Positions 7,659-14,568 of a stretch of 15,521 bases of DNA are shown piece by piece. The translations under genes and the position numbers were made by a program. The stretch comes from an uncultured Clostridia bacterium (GTDB lineage: Bacteria > Bacillota > Clostridia > Oscillospirales > Ruminococcaceae), in contig CALMXN010000017.1 of assembly GCA_937871145.1 (NCBI GenBank), positions 1-15,521 of the forward strand, given 5' to 3'. Each line of letters starts with the position of its first letter. Positions within the stretch are counted from its first letter, which is position 1. The notes beneath the pieces were generated by a model, which did not search any database, was not told where the DNA came from, and saw only the letters and a program-made list of their open reading frames with translations.

Positions 7659-8306
7659 TTATTTATTATTCATACACAGAATGTTTCTTCTGAACTTTTT
7701 GTAAAAAAAGCGCCTGCTGATAACTGATACAATAATCAATGCTCCTAATACTAATAACATAATGATAGTCATAAAGGTATCATTCCTGCTTTCAACTATC
7801 TTGTTGATTACAACACTTATAGTACCACCCAATAGTCCACAACCAAAAATAATAACAATAAATGATACTATCTTAAACTCCTGCTTAAGTGGGTCTGTTC
7901 CGTCTGATGTAAGATGACATATATTAATCAATAAACACATCAGAATTGCTTCAAGAAGGATTATTTTAAAATCAGCTTTGAATAATGATATTATAATTAT
8001 TGATGAATAAAAAATCATTACTGATTTTTCTCCCGTTAAGAACAGTGCCTTGAGCCTTATATCAGTTTTTATCGGGAAAATGCTGAGGTAATTACTACGC
8101 TGAAGCTGAGTAAATCCAAAAAGGCTTACAATAACGCATAACATTGCAAATGATATGAGAAATGTCAGTGAAAGCACATCGGTTTTATTATCGAACAATA
8201 AATATACTGTTCCTGTTGCTATACCGAGCAGAAAAACAACTGCAAATAATCGACTTACCATTGTGGTTTTATATATTTTATTATATTGCTTTAATATACC
8301 TTTCAT
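7659..8306 (-). CDS. ABC-2-type membrane permease (distal subunit)
   Basis: A 215-residue integral membrane protein with about six hydrophobic segments, last gene of the GntR-controlled ABC cluster. The start ATG 8306 has AGGGGG upstream at a spacing of six. After the second helix it shows a charged loop, YLSIFPIKTDIRLKALFL, resembling the FP-[VI]-K/T loop of the larger permease upstream and the P-[VI]-S/T-R/K loop common in ABC-2 permeases. The two are therefore probably paralogous half-transporters working with the shared ATPase. The basic end (FFYKKFRRN) suggests a cytoplasmic C terminus. The substrate is unknown; YtrC/YtrD-like transporters in bacilli respond to cell-wall stress. It ends 15 bp before the terminator hairpin. 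Confidence 0.78.
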   Translation of the reverse strand: MKGILKQYNKIYKTTMVSRLFAVVFLLGIATGTVYLLFDNKTDVLSLTFLISFAMLCVIVSLFGFTQLQRSNYLSIFPIKTDIRLKALFLTGEKSVMIFYSSIIIISLFKADFKIILLEAILMCLLINICHLTSDGTDPLKQEFKIVSFIVIIFGCGLLGGTISVVINKIVESRNDTFMTIIMLLVLGALIIVSVISRRFFYKKFRRNILCMNNK

Positions 8307-8333
8307 ATCTGTCCCCCTGTTTAAATTAAAAGA

Positions 8334-8456
8334 TTAGTCAGCTTTTTTCCTACGAAAAATTTTTGAGAAGAAAAGCATCATGAAAATAACTATTGAAAAA
8401 ATAAAAGCAAAAACTGCAAGTCCAGTTGTTTTGAAAAAGACTCTGATTTTATTCAT
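8334..8456 (-). CDS. Small single-span membrane peptide in the ABC operon
   Basis: A 40-residue ORF: MNKIRVFFKTTG, one hydrophobic helix at residues ~12-32 (LAVFAFIFSIVIFMMLFF), then the basic tail SKIFRRKKAD. A strong AGGAGG lies nine bases upstream (8471-8466, minus strand), and the start overlaps the preceding permease's stop by eight bases (ATGAATAA). Both signs favour a real translated gene, and it fills what would otherwise be the only gap in the operon. The family is not recognised. Its place between two permeases suggests a small accessory subunit or regulator of the transporter; that role is inferred from position only. Confidence 0.75.
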   Translation of the reverse strand: MNKIRVFFKTTGLAVFAFIFSIVIFMMLFFSKIFRRKKAD

Positions 8457-9204
8457 TCGACCAAGCCTCCTGTTTTTTTGTCCTGAACACAATAAATTTT
8501 CCGATTAAGTACATAAGCGGAATATTAATAATTAAGCAAGCTAATCCAAGGGGACCTGAAAAAGCTTTAAAGCCTTTGATAATTGAATATATCGTATCAT
8601 TTTTATATAAGAACAAAGCTATAAACATATATAAAAAGATAAAGAATATCATTATATATGATAATGCTGATCTTATTTTTCTTTTCATTTTATATGAAAA
8701 AACATAAATAAACAACGAATAGGATTGCATTAAAATTACATAAACAGCAATAAATCCAATTTCGCCTTTATACTGTGAAGGATACTTAAAATTCATACTC
8801 TGAATAATAGCAACACTCCAGATAACAACTGAAAATAAAGAAATCCTTGCCCATTTATTAAACGAATACTTCATACACTGAATTTTTGTAACAGGAAACT
8901 GTGCAAACATATCATTTAATGAAGATGATCCTTTTACAGCGTTCCTTTGCTTGAAGTTTGTTGAAAAACCATTCAGCATTGAAACTGAATAATATGCAAT
9001 TGTCATAAACACAGCATTCTGCGACATAAGGAGATAATGTCCTCTGTCGTCATCTTTTGAATTACTGAATCCAAAAATAATTATAAAAACAGCAAAAAGC
9101 AACAGTGCCAGAAGATATATATATTCAAACCTGAATTTTCTGTCACCATCAATAAGATATCGCTGTGATTTTGCAATTCTTTTTATAGCTTTATCTTTGT
9201 ACAT
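8449..9204 (-). CDS. ABC-2-type membrane permease (proximal subunit)
   Basis: A 251-residue integral membrane protein with about six helices (first at residues ~28-48: YIYLLALLLFAVFIIIFGF). ATG 9204 is chosen because GGGAGAGG sits five bases upstream; an in-frame TTG at 9231 has no such site. The cytoplasmic loop SSLNDMFAQFPVTKIQCMKY corresponds to the FPIKT loop of the second permease. It starts 30 bp after the ATPase stop and ends inside the 40-residue peptide gene. It probably forms the membrane channel with the distal permease. The transported substrate cannot be told from the sequence. Confidence 0.8.
   Translation of the reverse strand: MYKDKAIKRIAKSQRYLIDGDRKFRFEYIYLLALLLFAVFIIIFGFSNSKDDDRGHYLLMSQNAVFMTIAYYSVSMLNGFSTNFKQRNAVKGSSSLNDMFAQFPVTKIQCMKYSFNKWARISLFSVVIWSVAIIQSMNFKYPSQYKGEIGFIAVYVILMQSYSLFIYVFSYKMKRKIRSALSYIMIFFIFLYMFIALFLYKNDTIYSIIKGFKAFSGPLGLACLIINIPLMYLIGKFIVFRTKKQEAWSNE
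8466..8471 (-). promoter_or_regulatory. Ribosome binding site of the 40-residue peptide
   Basis: AGGAGG on the minus strand lies within the 3' end of the preceding permease, nine bases before ATG 8456. It is the strongest evidence that the short ORF is translated. Confidence 0.8.
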
Positions 9205-9209
9205 TATAA

Positions 9210-9217
9210 CCTCTCCC
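9210..9217 (-). promoter_or_regulatory. Ribosome binding site deciding the proximal permease start
   Basis: GGGAGAGG on the minus strand, five bases before ATG 9204, argues against the upstream TTG at 9231. Confidence 0.75.
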
Positions 9218-9234
9218 ACAAATATTGTCAAATA

Positions 9235-10089
9235 TTAAGCATCTTTACCCCAAATATTGAAAGTCAAAAGCTGTTCAATATTTGGTATGCTTACGGTAAC
9301 ATTGTCAAAATCATTTGAATCTTTTCTTAAAATGAGAGCCTCAGAACTGCTTTCGCCTTTTCTTATTCCAATGTACTTATCTTTCTTATTATCAAAGCTT
9401 TCATTACTTCCTGAAATAACAGCATATTTTTCTTCAACAGAATCAATCGACATTGATTCCTTTATATTTCCGTCAATTATGAGTGTAATATAATCTGCTA
9501 TCTTATCAAGATCACTTGTAAGATGAGTTGAGAATAAAACTGCTTTTTCACCGTCTGAAACAAAGTCGCGAAGAATATCGAGTACTTCAATTCTTGCAAC
9601 AGGGTCAAGACCAGCAGTAGGTTCATCAAGAATTAAAAAATCAGGTTGATGCGCAAGAGTGAGTGCAAGCATTGCTTTTGTTTTCATACCTTTTGAAAAC
9701 TCATAGAATTTCTTCTTGAGTGGCAGATCAAACTTTTTAACATACCTGTCAAAAATCTCGTCACTCCATTTTTCAAACATTTCCTTAAAAGCCTTGCTGC
9801 TCTTTGCAAGGTTTGAATTCACATACAGATAATCTTCATCAGCAACATAACCGATTTTATTCTTGGCTTCAACTTCATTTTCAACATTGTCCATGTCAAA
9901 GATTCTAACGTTACCTGAATCCTTACCAATAATGTTCATGATAAGCTTGATTATTGTTGTTTTACCTGCACCGTTCTGACCGATAAGGCCCATAACAGTA
10001 CCTTTTGGTACGGAGAATGTTACATCATTCAAGGTGAAATCCTTAAATGATTTTGTAAGATTATTTATTTCAAGTGCATTATTATTCAT
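9235..10089 (-). CDS. ABC transporter ATPase, YtrB-like
   Basis: A 284-residue ATPase of the ABC-2/exporter class. Seen: Walker A G37QNGAGKTT, the loop IGYVADEDYLY at the Q-loop region, a signature FSKGMKTKAML (~129-139) instead of canonical LSGGQ, which is usual for this class, Walker B LILDEPTAGLDP (~151-162) and switch histidine in FSTHL. About 75 residues past the H-loop form a divergent C-terminal part. The start is ATG 10089: GGAGGA is seven bases upstream, while the ATGs further 5' sit on top of or before that site. The gene begins in an 8-base overlap with the GntR regulator stop and drives the two permeases downstream. Confidence 0.9.
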   Translation of the reverse strand: MNNNALEINNLTKSFKDFTLNDVTFSVPKGTVMGLIGQNGAGKTTIIKLIMNIIGKDSGNVRIFDMDNVENEVEAKNKIGYVADEDYLYVNSNLAKSSKAFKEMFEKWSDEIFDRYVKKFDLPLKKKFYEFSKGMKTKAMLALTLAHQPDFLILDEPTAGLDPVARIEVLDILRDFVSDGEKAVLFSTHLTSDLDKIADYITLIIDGNIKESMSIDSVEEKYAVISGSNESFDNKKDKYIGIRKGESSSEALILRKDSNDFDNVTVSIPNIEQLLTFNIWGKDA

Positions 10090-10465
10090 TGTCATTTCCT
10101 CCATAAACCTTATCAATTATTTTATTAAGAATAGTCTTTTTAACATCTGACTTCTTCATTTTTTCAGTCACAGATTCAAATTCACTTATAAGCTCATTTT
10201 GTCTTGCAGTCTGAATTTCGTTGATGTTATCTATTTTAATAAAAGTTCCTTTACCTGATATGGTGTAAGTGAAACCTTCATATTCAAGGTCGGTATAAGC
10301 CCTCTTGGTTGTTATCATACTGACATTTAAATCCTTTGCAAGCTGTCTGACAGAAGGAAGCACATCATTGTTCTTCAACTGCCCACTATAAATAGCTTGT
10401 TTTATTCCGTCTTTTATCTGCTCATACATTGGCTTATCACAGTTGTATCTGATGTCAATCTTCAT
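10082..10465 (-). CDS. GntR-family transcriptional regulator, YtrA type
   Basis: A 127-residue regulator, the right size for the YtrA subfamily: an N-terminal winged helix-turn-helix and a short helical dimerisation tail without an effector domain. The pattern is clear: P12MYEQIKDGIKQAIYSGQL, then LPSVRQLAKDLNVSMITTKR (36-55), then AYTDLEYEGFTYTISGKGTFI. ATG 10465 is preferred over upstream in-frame starts because AAGG lies six bases before it and the family begins at this point. As the first gene of the ABC operon, with a perfect palindrome over its own promoter, it is expected to repress itself, the ABC-2 transporter and perhaps the divergent transporter. Relatives respond to cell-wall-active agents, but the inducer here is unknown. 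Confidence 0.92.
   Translation of the reverse strand: MKIDIRYNCDKPMYEQIKDGIKQAIYSGQLKNNDVLPSVRQLAKDLNVSMITTKRAYTDLEYEGFTYTISGKGTFIKIDNINEIQTARQNELISEFESVTEKMKKSDVKKTILNKIIDKVYGGNDNE
10097..10102 (-). promoter_or_regulatory. Ribosome binding site deciding the ABC ATPase start
   Basis: GGAGGA on the minus strand lies seven bases before ATG 10089 and within the last codons of the GntR gene, so the two genes are probably coupled. Confidence 0.75.
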
Positions 10466-10485
10466 CCCGCACCTTCTTTCCAAAA

Positions 10486-10512
10486 TACTGTATATACTAT
10501 ATATATACAGTA
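10486..10512. promoter_or_regulatory. 27-bp perfect palindrome, likely GntR operator
   Basis: TACTGTATAT (10486-10495) and ATATACAGTA (10503-10512) are perfect inverted copies around a 7-base spacer. On the minus strand it covers the predicted -10 and start region of the GntR gene, a classic place for an autoregulatory operator. It lies 20 bp from the GntR start codon. Confidence 0.8.
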
Positions 10513-10535
10513 TCACATAGTTTCAGCTTTGTCAA
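10507..10535 (-). promoter_or_regulatory. Promoter of the GntR-ABC operon
   Basis: Minus-strand TTGACA (10535-10530), 17 bases, then TACTGT (10512-10507) preceded by TGA, an extended -10. The -10 is weak by itself and coincides with the outer arm of the palindrome. The expected transcript start is around 10500. Confidence 0.68.
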
Positions 10536-10552
10536 TAGCTTTAATAAATTAA

Positions 10553-10581
10553 TTGCTGAAATCGGTAAAATAGTGTATAAT
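10553..10581 (+). promoter_or_regulatory. Promoter of the divergent ATPase-FtsX operon
   Basis: TTGCTG (10553-10558), 17 bases, then a perfect TATAAT (10576-10581). The -35 is poor (3 of 6) and the -10 perfect. Bases 10571-10580 (TAGTGTATAA) match the palindrome arm TACTGTATAT at 8 of 10 positions, so the same regulator may bind here. Confidence 0.7.
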
Positions 10582-10599
10582 TATCTCATTAATAATAGC

Positions 10600-10605
10600 A
10601 GGAGG
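10600..10605 (+). promoter_or_regulatory. Ribosome binding site of the LolD/MacB-class ATPase
   Basis: AGGAGG lies six bases before ATG 10612 and rules out the in-frame GTG at 10573, which falls inside the promoter. Confidence 0.88.
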
Positions 10606-10611
10606 AATACG

Positions 10612-11316
10612 ATGAAATCCTTTGTACAGTTTAATAAAGTCTATAAAAGATATAAAATGGGTGAAATAACAATCAACGCTTCTGATGGTATTGATTTTGA
10701 CGTAAATAAAGGTGAATTTGTTGTTATTGTCGGCGAAAGTGGTGCCGGCAAAACGACTATTTTAAATATGCTCGGTGGCATGGATACCTGTGACGAAGGG
10801 GAAATTATCGTTGACGGGAAGGATATTGCAAAATACACCCCGAAACAGCTCACTTCCTTCAGAAGATTTGATATAGGATTTGTTTTTCAGTTTTATAATT
10901 TAGTTCCTAATCTTACTGCAAAGGAAAATGTTGAGCTTGCTACACAGATAAGCAAAGACGCTATCAATGCAGAAACGATACTTAAAGAAGTAGGGCTTGA
11001 AGAGAGAATGGACAACTTCCCTTCACAGCTTTCGGGCGGTGAACAGCAGAGGGTTTCTATCGCAAGAGCTCTTGCAAAAAAGCCAAAGCTTTTACTGTGT
11101 GATGAACCTACCGGAGCGTTGGATTACAATACAGGTAAGCATGTATTGAAGCTTCTTCAGGATACCTGCAGAAATAATGGTATTACTGTAATTGTTATTA
11201 CTCATAATTCAGCTATATCTCCAATGGCAGACCGAATTATCAAAATTAAAAACAGCAAGGTTGCGTCTGTTAAAATCAATGAAAACCCTGCTGATGTAAG
11301 TACTATCGAATGGTAA
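10612..11316 (+). CDS. ABC transporter ATPase, LolD/MacB (YtrE-like) class
   Basis: A 234-residue ATPase, the normal length for its class. Walker A is G41ESGAGKTT, the Q-loop is FVFQFYNLVPNLTAKENVEL, the signature LSGGEQQRVSIARAL, Walker B LLLCDEPTGALD and the switch VITHN. These are hallmarks of the ATPases that pair with FtsX-type (type VII, MacB-like) permeases, and such a permease follows ten bases later. ATPases of this class drive transmembrane mechanical movement instead of substrate passage through the membrane. The start is fixed by AGGAGG at 10600-10605. The gene is transcribed away from the GntR cluster. Confidence 0.93.
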   Translation: MKSFVQFNKVYKRYKMGEITINASDGIDFDVNKGEFVVIVGESGAGKTTILNMLGGMDTCDEGEIIVDGKDIAKYTPKQLTSFRRFDIGFVFQFYNLVPNLTAKENVELATQISKDAINAETILKEVGLEERMDNFPSQLSGGEQQRVSIARALAKKPKLLLCDEPTGALDYNTGKHVLKLLQDTCRNNGITVIVITHNSAISPMADRIIKIKNSKVASVKINENPADVSTIEW

Positions 11317-11326
11317 GGAGATATAG

Positions 11327-14137
11327 ATGCTTTTTAAAAATGCTTTAAAAAAGGATACATTCAGAGAAATACGCTTTTCGCTGAGCAGATTTCTTTCAAT
11401 CTTTGCTATTGTGGCTCTTGGAGCAGGTTTCCTTGTCGGACTTAAAGCTACAAGCCCTGATATGAAAAAAACTGCCTTGAATTATTTTGAAGACCAGAAT
11501 CTGATGGATCTTAAGCTTATGACAACCCTTGGTATTTCAGCAGATGATGTTTCCGCTGTTAATGAGGTTGATGGTGTAACGGGAGTTATGCCAAGCTATA
11601 CACAGGACCTTTTTGTTCAGGCAGACGGCGAAAGCCTTGTTTTAAAGGCGATTTCCTACAACAAAAGGATTGAGAACGATGATATTTATAATATAAACCG
11701 TCCTGTTGTGCTTAAAGGTAGAATGCCTGAAAAATCAGGTGAATGTGCTATCGAATTGAAAATGACTTCCCCTGAAAGCTTTAAAGTCGGTAACTATATA
11801 ACATTCACTGCCCCTGACGAAACAAAGCCTATGAGCAACTACCTCAAGACTGACAAATATAAAATTGTTGGAATAATAAGTTCACCTTCTTATATCGGAT
11901 ATAAGAGAGGTCAGACAAAAATAGGCAATGGTAAGATAGAAAGCTATGTACTTCTCCCAGAGGAAGATTTCAACTTGCCTTATTATACTGAGCTTTTTGC
12001 AACTATCAAAGGGCTTGATAATGTTGACCCTTTTTCAGATGAATACAAGGAGAAACTTGAAAAGTATGTTCCGCAAATAAAAGACGCTTTATCAAAAAGC
12101 GTTAATGTAAGATATGATAAGCTTAAAGCCGAGGCCCAGAGAAATCTTGAAAAAGCAAAAAGCGAGCTTGAGGGAGCAAAATACCTTGCTTCTGCTGACT
12201 ATAATACACTTGTAAATGATATCAAAAAGGGTGAAGCGACAGTAAAACAGCTTAAGCTTGAATATGACAGTCAGGATGCTGCAGGCGATTCAACGAAAAA
12301 CCTTACGAAAGCTATAATTGTTCAGACACAGAATAAAATTACTCTTGCAAAGAACAAAATTCACATGATTGAGACCAATACTCTTCCTTCAAAGACAGAA
12401 ACTGAAAAGGAAATTGCGGGTTATGAACAACAGATAAAATCCGCTCAGGCACAGATTGAAAACTTCAAGAAACCTGTTGTGTATTCCTTTGACAGGAACT
12501 CTAATGAGGATTATGCAAACTTTTCAAGCGACAGTGAAAAGGTCGACTCAGTTTCAAAGGTCTTCCCTTTCTTCTTTATTCTTGTGGCAGCACTTGTATG
12601 CCTCACAACAATGACAAGAATGGTTGAGGAAAACAGAACGCAGATTGGCACACTTAAGGCTCTAGGTTACAGCAAGTCGGCTATTGCATCAAAATTCCTT
12701 ATTTATGGAGTGACGGCTACTACACTCGGATGTTTTTTCGGAATGTTGCTTGGCTTTAAGACACTGCCGGCTATTATCTTCAAGAGCTATAAAATGCTGT
12801 ATAACATTCCTGGCTTTGTTATGCCTTTCAAGTGGGATTATGCTATCATAACATATCTTGTTTCACTTATATGCGTTGTATTTGTTGTGCTGTATGCTTG
12901 TCTTAGTGAGCTTAAATCAAACCCAGCCCAGATAATGCGACCGAAATCCCCGCCGAATGGAAAGAGAGTTCTGCTTGAACGCTTCCCGATAATATGGAAC
13001 AAATTCAGCTTTTTAAGAAAGGTTACCTTCAGAAATCTTTTCAGATACAAGAGAAGATTTTTTATGGCTGTTATCGGAATTGCTGGTTGCACAGCGCTTA
13101 TGCTTGCAGGCTTTGGAGTGAACAACTCGATAGCTTCTATAGCTGTAAAACAGTTTGATTCTGTATTTGTGTTTGACGGAATGGCTGCCGTTAAAGCAGA
13201 TAGCGATATAAACAAGACACAACAGCTATTCAACAATGATCTAATAAACGATAATATGCAGGCTTATCAGGCAAACTTTGACCTTTACTTTAAGAAGGGA
13301 ACAAGAAATGTAAATCTTCTTATTCCTGAAAATGCAGGTGAGATGGAAAAGTACATTCATCTTCAGGAAAGAGTTTCAGGCAAAAAGCTTAAGCTAGATG
13401 ACAGCGGTATAATTATAAACGAAAAGCTTGCAAAGCTCCTTGACATAAAGGTTGGAGATACTGTTACCATACAGAATCTTGACCATCAGCCTGAAAAAGT
13501 CAAGGTAACAGGAATAAATGAAAACTATACACTTCACTATATTTATATGACACCAAAGCTCTACAACTCGTTATATGGCTCAGGGCCAAAGTATAATTCT
13601 ATTGTTTTCAATATGAAGGATGCAACAGCTGATAATGAAGATGCTTTATCATCATCAATACTCAAAAATGATGATATTCTTGGCATACAGTTCTCATCAG
13701 CATCGGGCAAAACGTTTTTCACTATGACAAATAGTCTTAATTCAATTGTGCTTGTCCTGATTATATGTGCAGGAGCACTCGCATTCATAGTTTTATACAA
13801 TCTTTCAAATATCAACATTACTGAACGTGCAAGAGAGCTTGCGACAATAAAGGTACTGGGCTTCTACGACAAGGAAATTTCCAATTACATTAATCGTGAG
13901 AATACAGTTTCATCGATAATAGGTATGATACTTGGTCTTATTCTCGGGATATTCCTCCACAGGTTTGTTATTATAACAGCCGAAGTTGATATTGTAATGT
14001 TCAACAGAATAATCAAATGGCAAAGCTTTGTTTATTCTGGGGCGCTGACTCTTGCATTTACCTTTATTGTCAATTTTATTTTACATTTCAAGCTCAAGAA
14101 GGTTGATATGGTTGAGTCATTAAAATCAATCGAATAA
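11327..14137 (+). CDS. FtsX/MacB-type ABC permease with extracytoplasmic coiled coil
   Basis: A 936-residue membrane protein made of two FtsX-type halves, eight predicted helices in a 1+3+1+3 order: TM1 ~18-38, TM2-4 ~410-435, 465-490 and 505-530, TM5 ~577-600, TM6-8 ~805-830, 860-885 and 905-930. The first outside domain (~40-405) ends in a heptad-rich, Lys/Glu/Ala-rich coiled coil (~260-381); the second (~600-800) has none. Coupling motifs after the helices, GTLKALGYSKSAIASKF and ATIKVLGFYDKEISNYI, are typical of FtsX domains. AAGGAG (11315-11320) lies six bases before ATG 11327. It works with the preceding ATPase. Large clostridial relatives of unknown substrate are common; roles in envelope stress or peptide resistance are guesses here. 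It is about twice the ~436 residues of B. subtilis YtrF. Confidence 0.9.
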   Translation: MLFKNALKKDTFREIRFSLSRFLSIFAIVALGAGFLVGLKATSPDMKKTALNYFEDQNLMDLKLMTTLGISADDVSAVNEVDGVTGVMPSYTQDLFVQADGESLVLKAISYNKRIENDDIYNINRPVVLKGRMPEKSGECAIELKMTSPESFKVGNYITFTAPDETKPMSNYLKTDKYKIVGIISSPSYIGYKRGQTKIGNGKIESYVLLPEEDFNLPYYTELFATIKGLDNVDPFSDEYKEKLEKYVPQIKDALSKSVNVRYDKLKAEAQRNLEKAKSELEGAKYLASADYNTLVNDIKKGEATVKQLKLEYDSQDAAGDSTKNLTKAIIVQTQNKITLAKNKIHMIETNTLPSKTETEKEIAGYEQQIKSAQAQIENFKKPVVYSFDRNSNEDYANFSSDSEKVDSVSKVFPFFFILVAALVCLTTMTRMVEENRTQIGTLKALGYSKSAIASKFLIYGVTATTLGCFFGMLLGFKTLPAIIFKSYKMLYNIPGFVMPFKWDYAIITYLVSLICVVFVVLYACLSELKSNPAQIMRPKSPPNGKRVLLERFPIIWNKFSFLRKVTFRNLFRYKRRFFMAVIGIAGCTALMLAGFGVNNSIASIAVKQFDSVFVFDGMAAVKADSDINKTQQLFNNDLINDNMQAYQANFDLYFKKGTRNVNLLIPENAGEMEKYIHLQERVSGKKLKLDDSGIIINEKLAKLLDIKVGDTVTIQNLDHQPEKVKVTGINENYTLHYIYMTPKLYNSLYGSGPKYNSIVFNMKDATADNEDALSSSILKNDDILGIQFSSASGKTFFTMTNSLNSIVLVLIICAGALAFIVLYNLSNINITERARELATIKVLGFYDKEISNYINRENTVSSIIGMILGLILGIFLHRFVIITAEVDIVMFNRIIKWQSFVYSGALTLAFTFIVNFILHFKLKKVDMVESLKSIE

Positions 14138-14248
14138 TGGAAAGAAAGAATTATCAGTTAACGCGGAATTCATTTTGAAAATGATGAATCTCACGATATC
14201 AAGGATACTCTTTACACTTTAGTTTATGGGGCAAAAGATATTATTTAG
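14137..14248 (+). other. Possible broken micro-ORF after the FtsX permease
   Basis: ATG 14137 overlaps the permease stop (TAATG) and reads MERKNYQLTRNSF before a TGA at 14176-14178. A second open stretch in another frame (14162-14248) continues with HFENDESHDIKDTLYTLVYG and ends at TAG. Joined by one frameshift these would give a ~38-residue peptide. No ribosome binding site is seen and no family is recognised, so this may be chance or a decayed gene end. Confidence 0.25.
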
Positions 14249-14250
14249 TA

Positions 14251-14279
14251 TTGTGAATTGATTAATAATATGGTATTAT
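14251..14279 (+). promoter_or_regulatory. Promoter of the 73-residue membrane protein (and perhaps ychF)
   Basis: TTGTGA (14251-14256), 17 bases, then TATTAT (14274-14279) preceded by TGG, an extended -10. It lies 35 bp before the start codon at 14315. Confidence 0.6.
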
Positions 14280-14314
14280 ATTTATATTGCTTTTATAAGA
14301 AAGGATGTAATTTT

Positions 14315-14536
14315 ATGAAAAAGTCAACTGCTATTCTTACATCTGCTTTATTCTTTTTTATAGGTGTCGTTGTCGGATTTGCTTTTGCACCAATCAAAAA
14401 AGGATTGTATGTCGGAAATAATAACGGAAACAAAAATGGTAACAACAACGGCAATGACAACAATGATTGTTTGGCAAAGAATATGTCAGACAGTGACGAT
14501 GACGAGGACGATTATTCGGAAGGTATTCCGTTTTAA
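14315..14536 (+). CDS. Small membrane-anchored protein with Asn/Gly linker and acidic tail
   Basis: A 73-residue protein not assigned to a named function. ATG 14315 has AAAGGA nine bases upstream; the frame extends further 5' but only through the promoter. Residues ~5-25 form one hydrophobic helix (AILTSALFFFIGVVVGFAFA), followed by PIKKG; this resembles the anchor of small YtxH-like stress proteins but is too short to claim. Residues ~34-51 are an Asn/Gly repeat (NNNGNKNGNNNGNDNND), and the end is acidic (SDSDDDEDDYSEG). The tail looks disordered, may bind cations, and probably lies outside the cell or at the membrane surface. It lies 32 bp upstream of ychF on the same strand. Confidence 0.78.
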   Translation: MKKSTAILTSALFFFIGVVVGFAFAPIKKGLYVGNNNGNKNGNNNGNDNNDCLAKNMSDSDDDEDDYSEGIPF

Positions 14537-14568
14537 TTTGCAATTTATTTTGAAAGGATTTATATATA

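Noticed and set aside
9205..9231. TTG start extending the proximal permease by nine residues
   Set aside because: GGGAGAGG is correctly spaced for ATG 9204 and would lie inside the longer coding region.
10573..10611. GTG start extending the LolD/MacB-class ATPase
   Set aside because: It lies inside the predicted -10 region, and AGGAGG points to ATG 10612.
12838..13236. A 132-codon minus-strand open frame inside the FtsX permease
   Set aside because: Antisense shadow of conserved permease coding sequence, without promoter or ribosome binding site.
14401..14470. Short AAT/AAC/GGN repeats as a CRISPR-like array
   Set aside because: The repeats are codon-level, in frame, without regular spacers, and encode an Asn/Gly linker.
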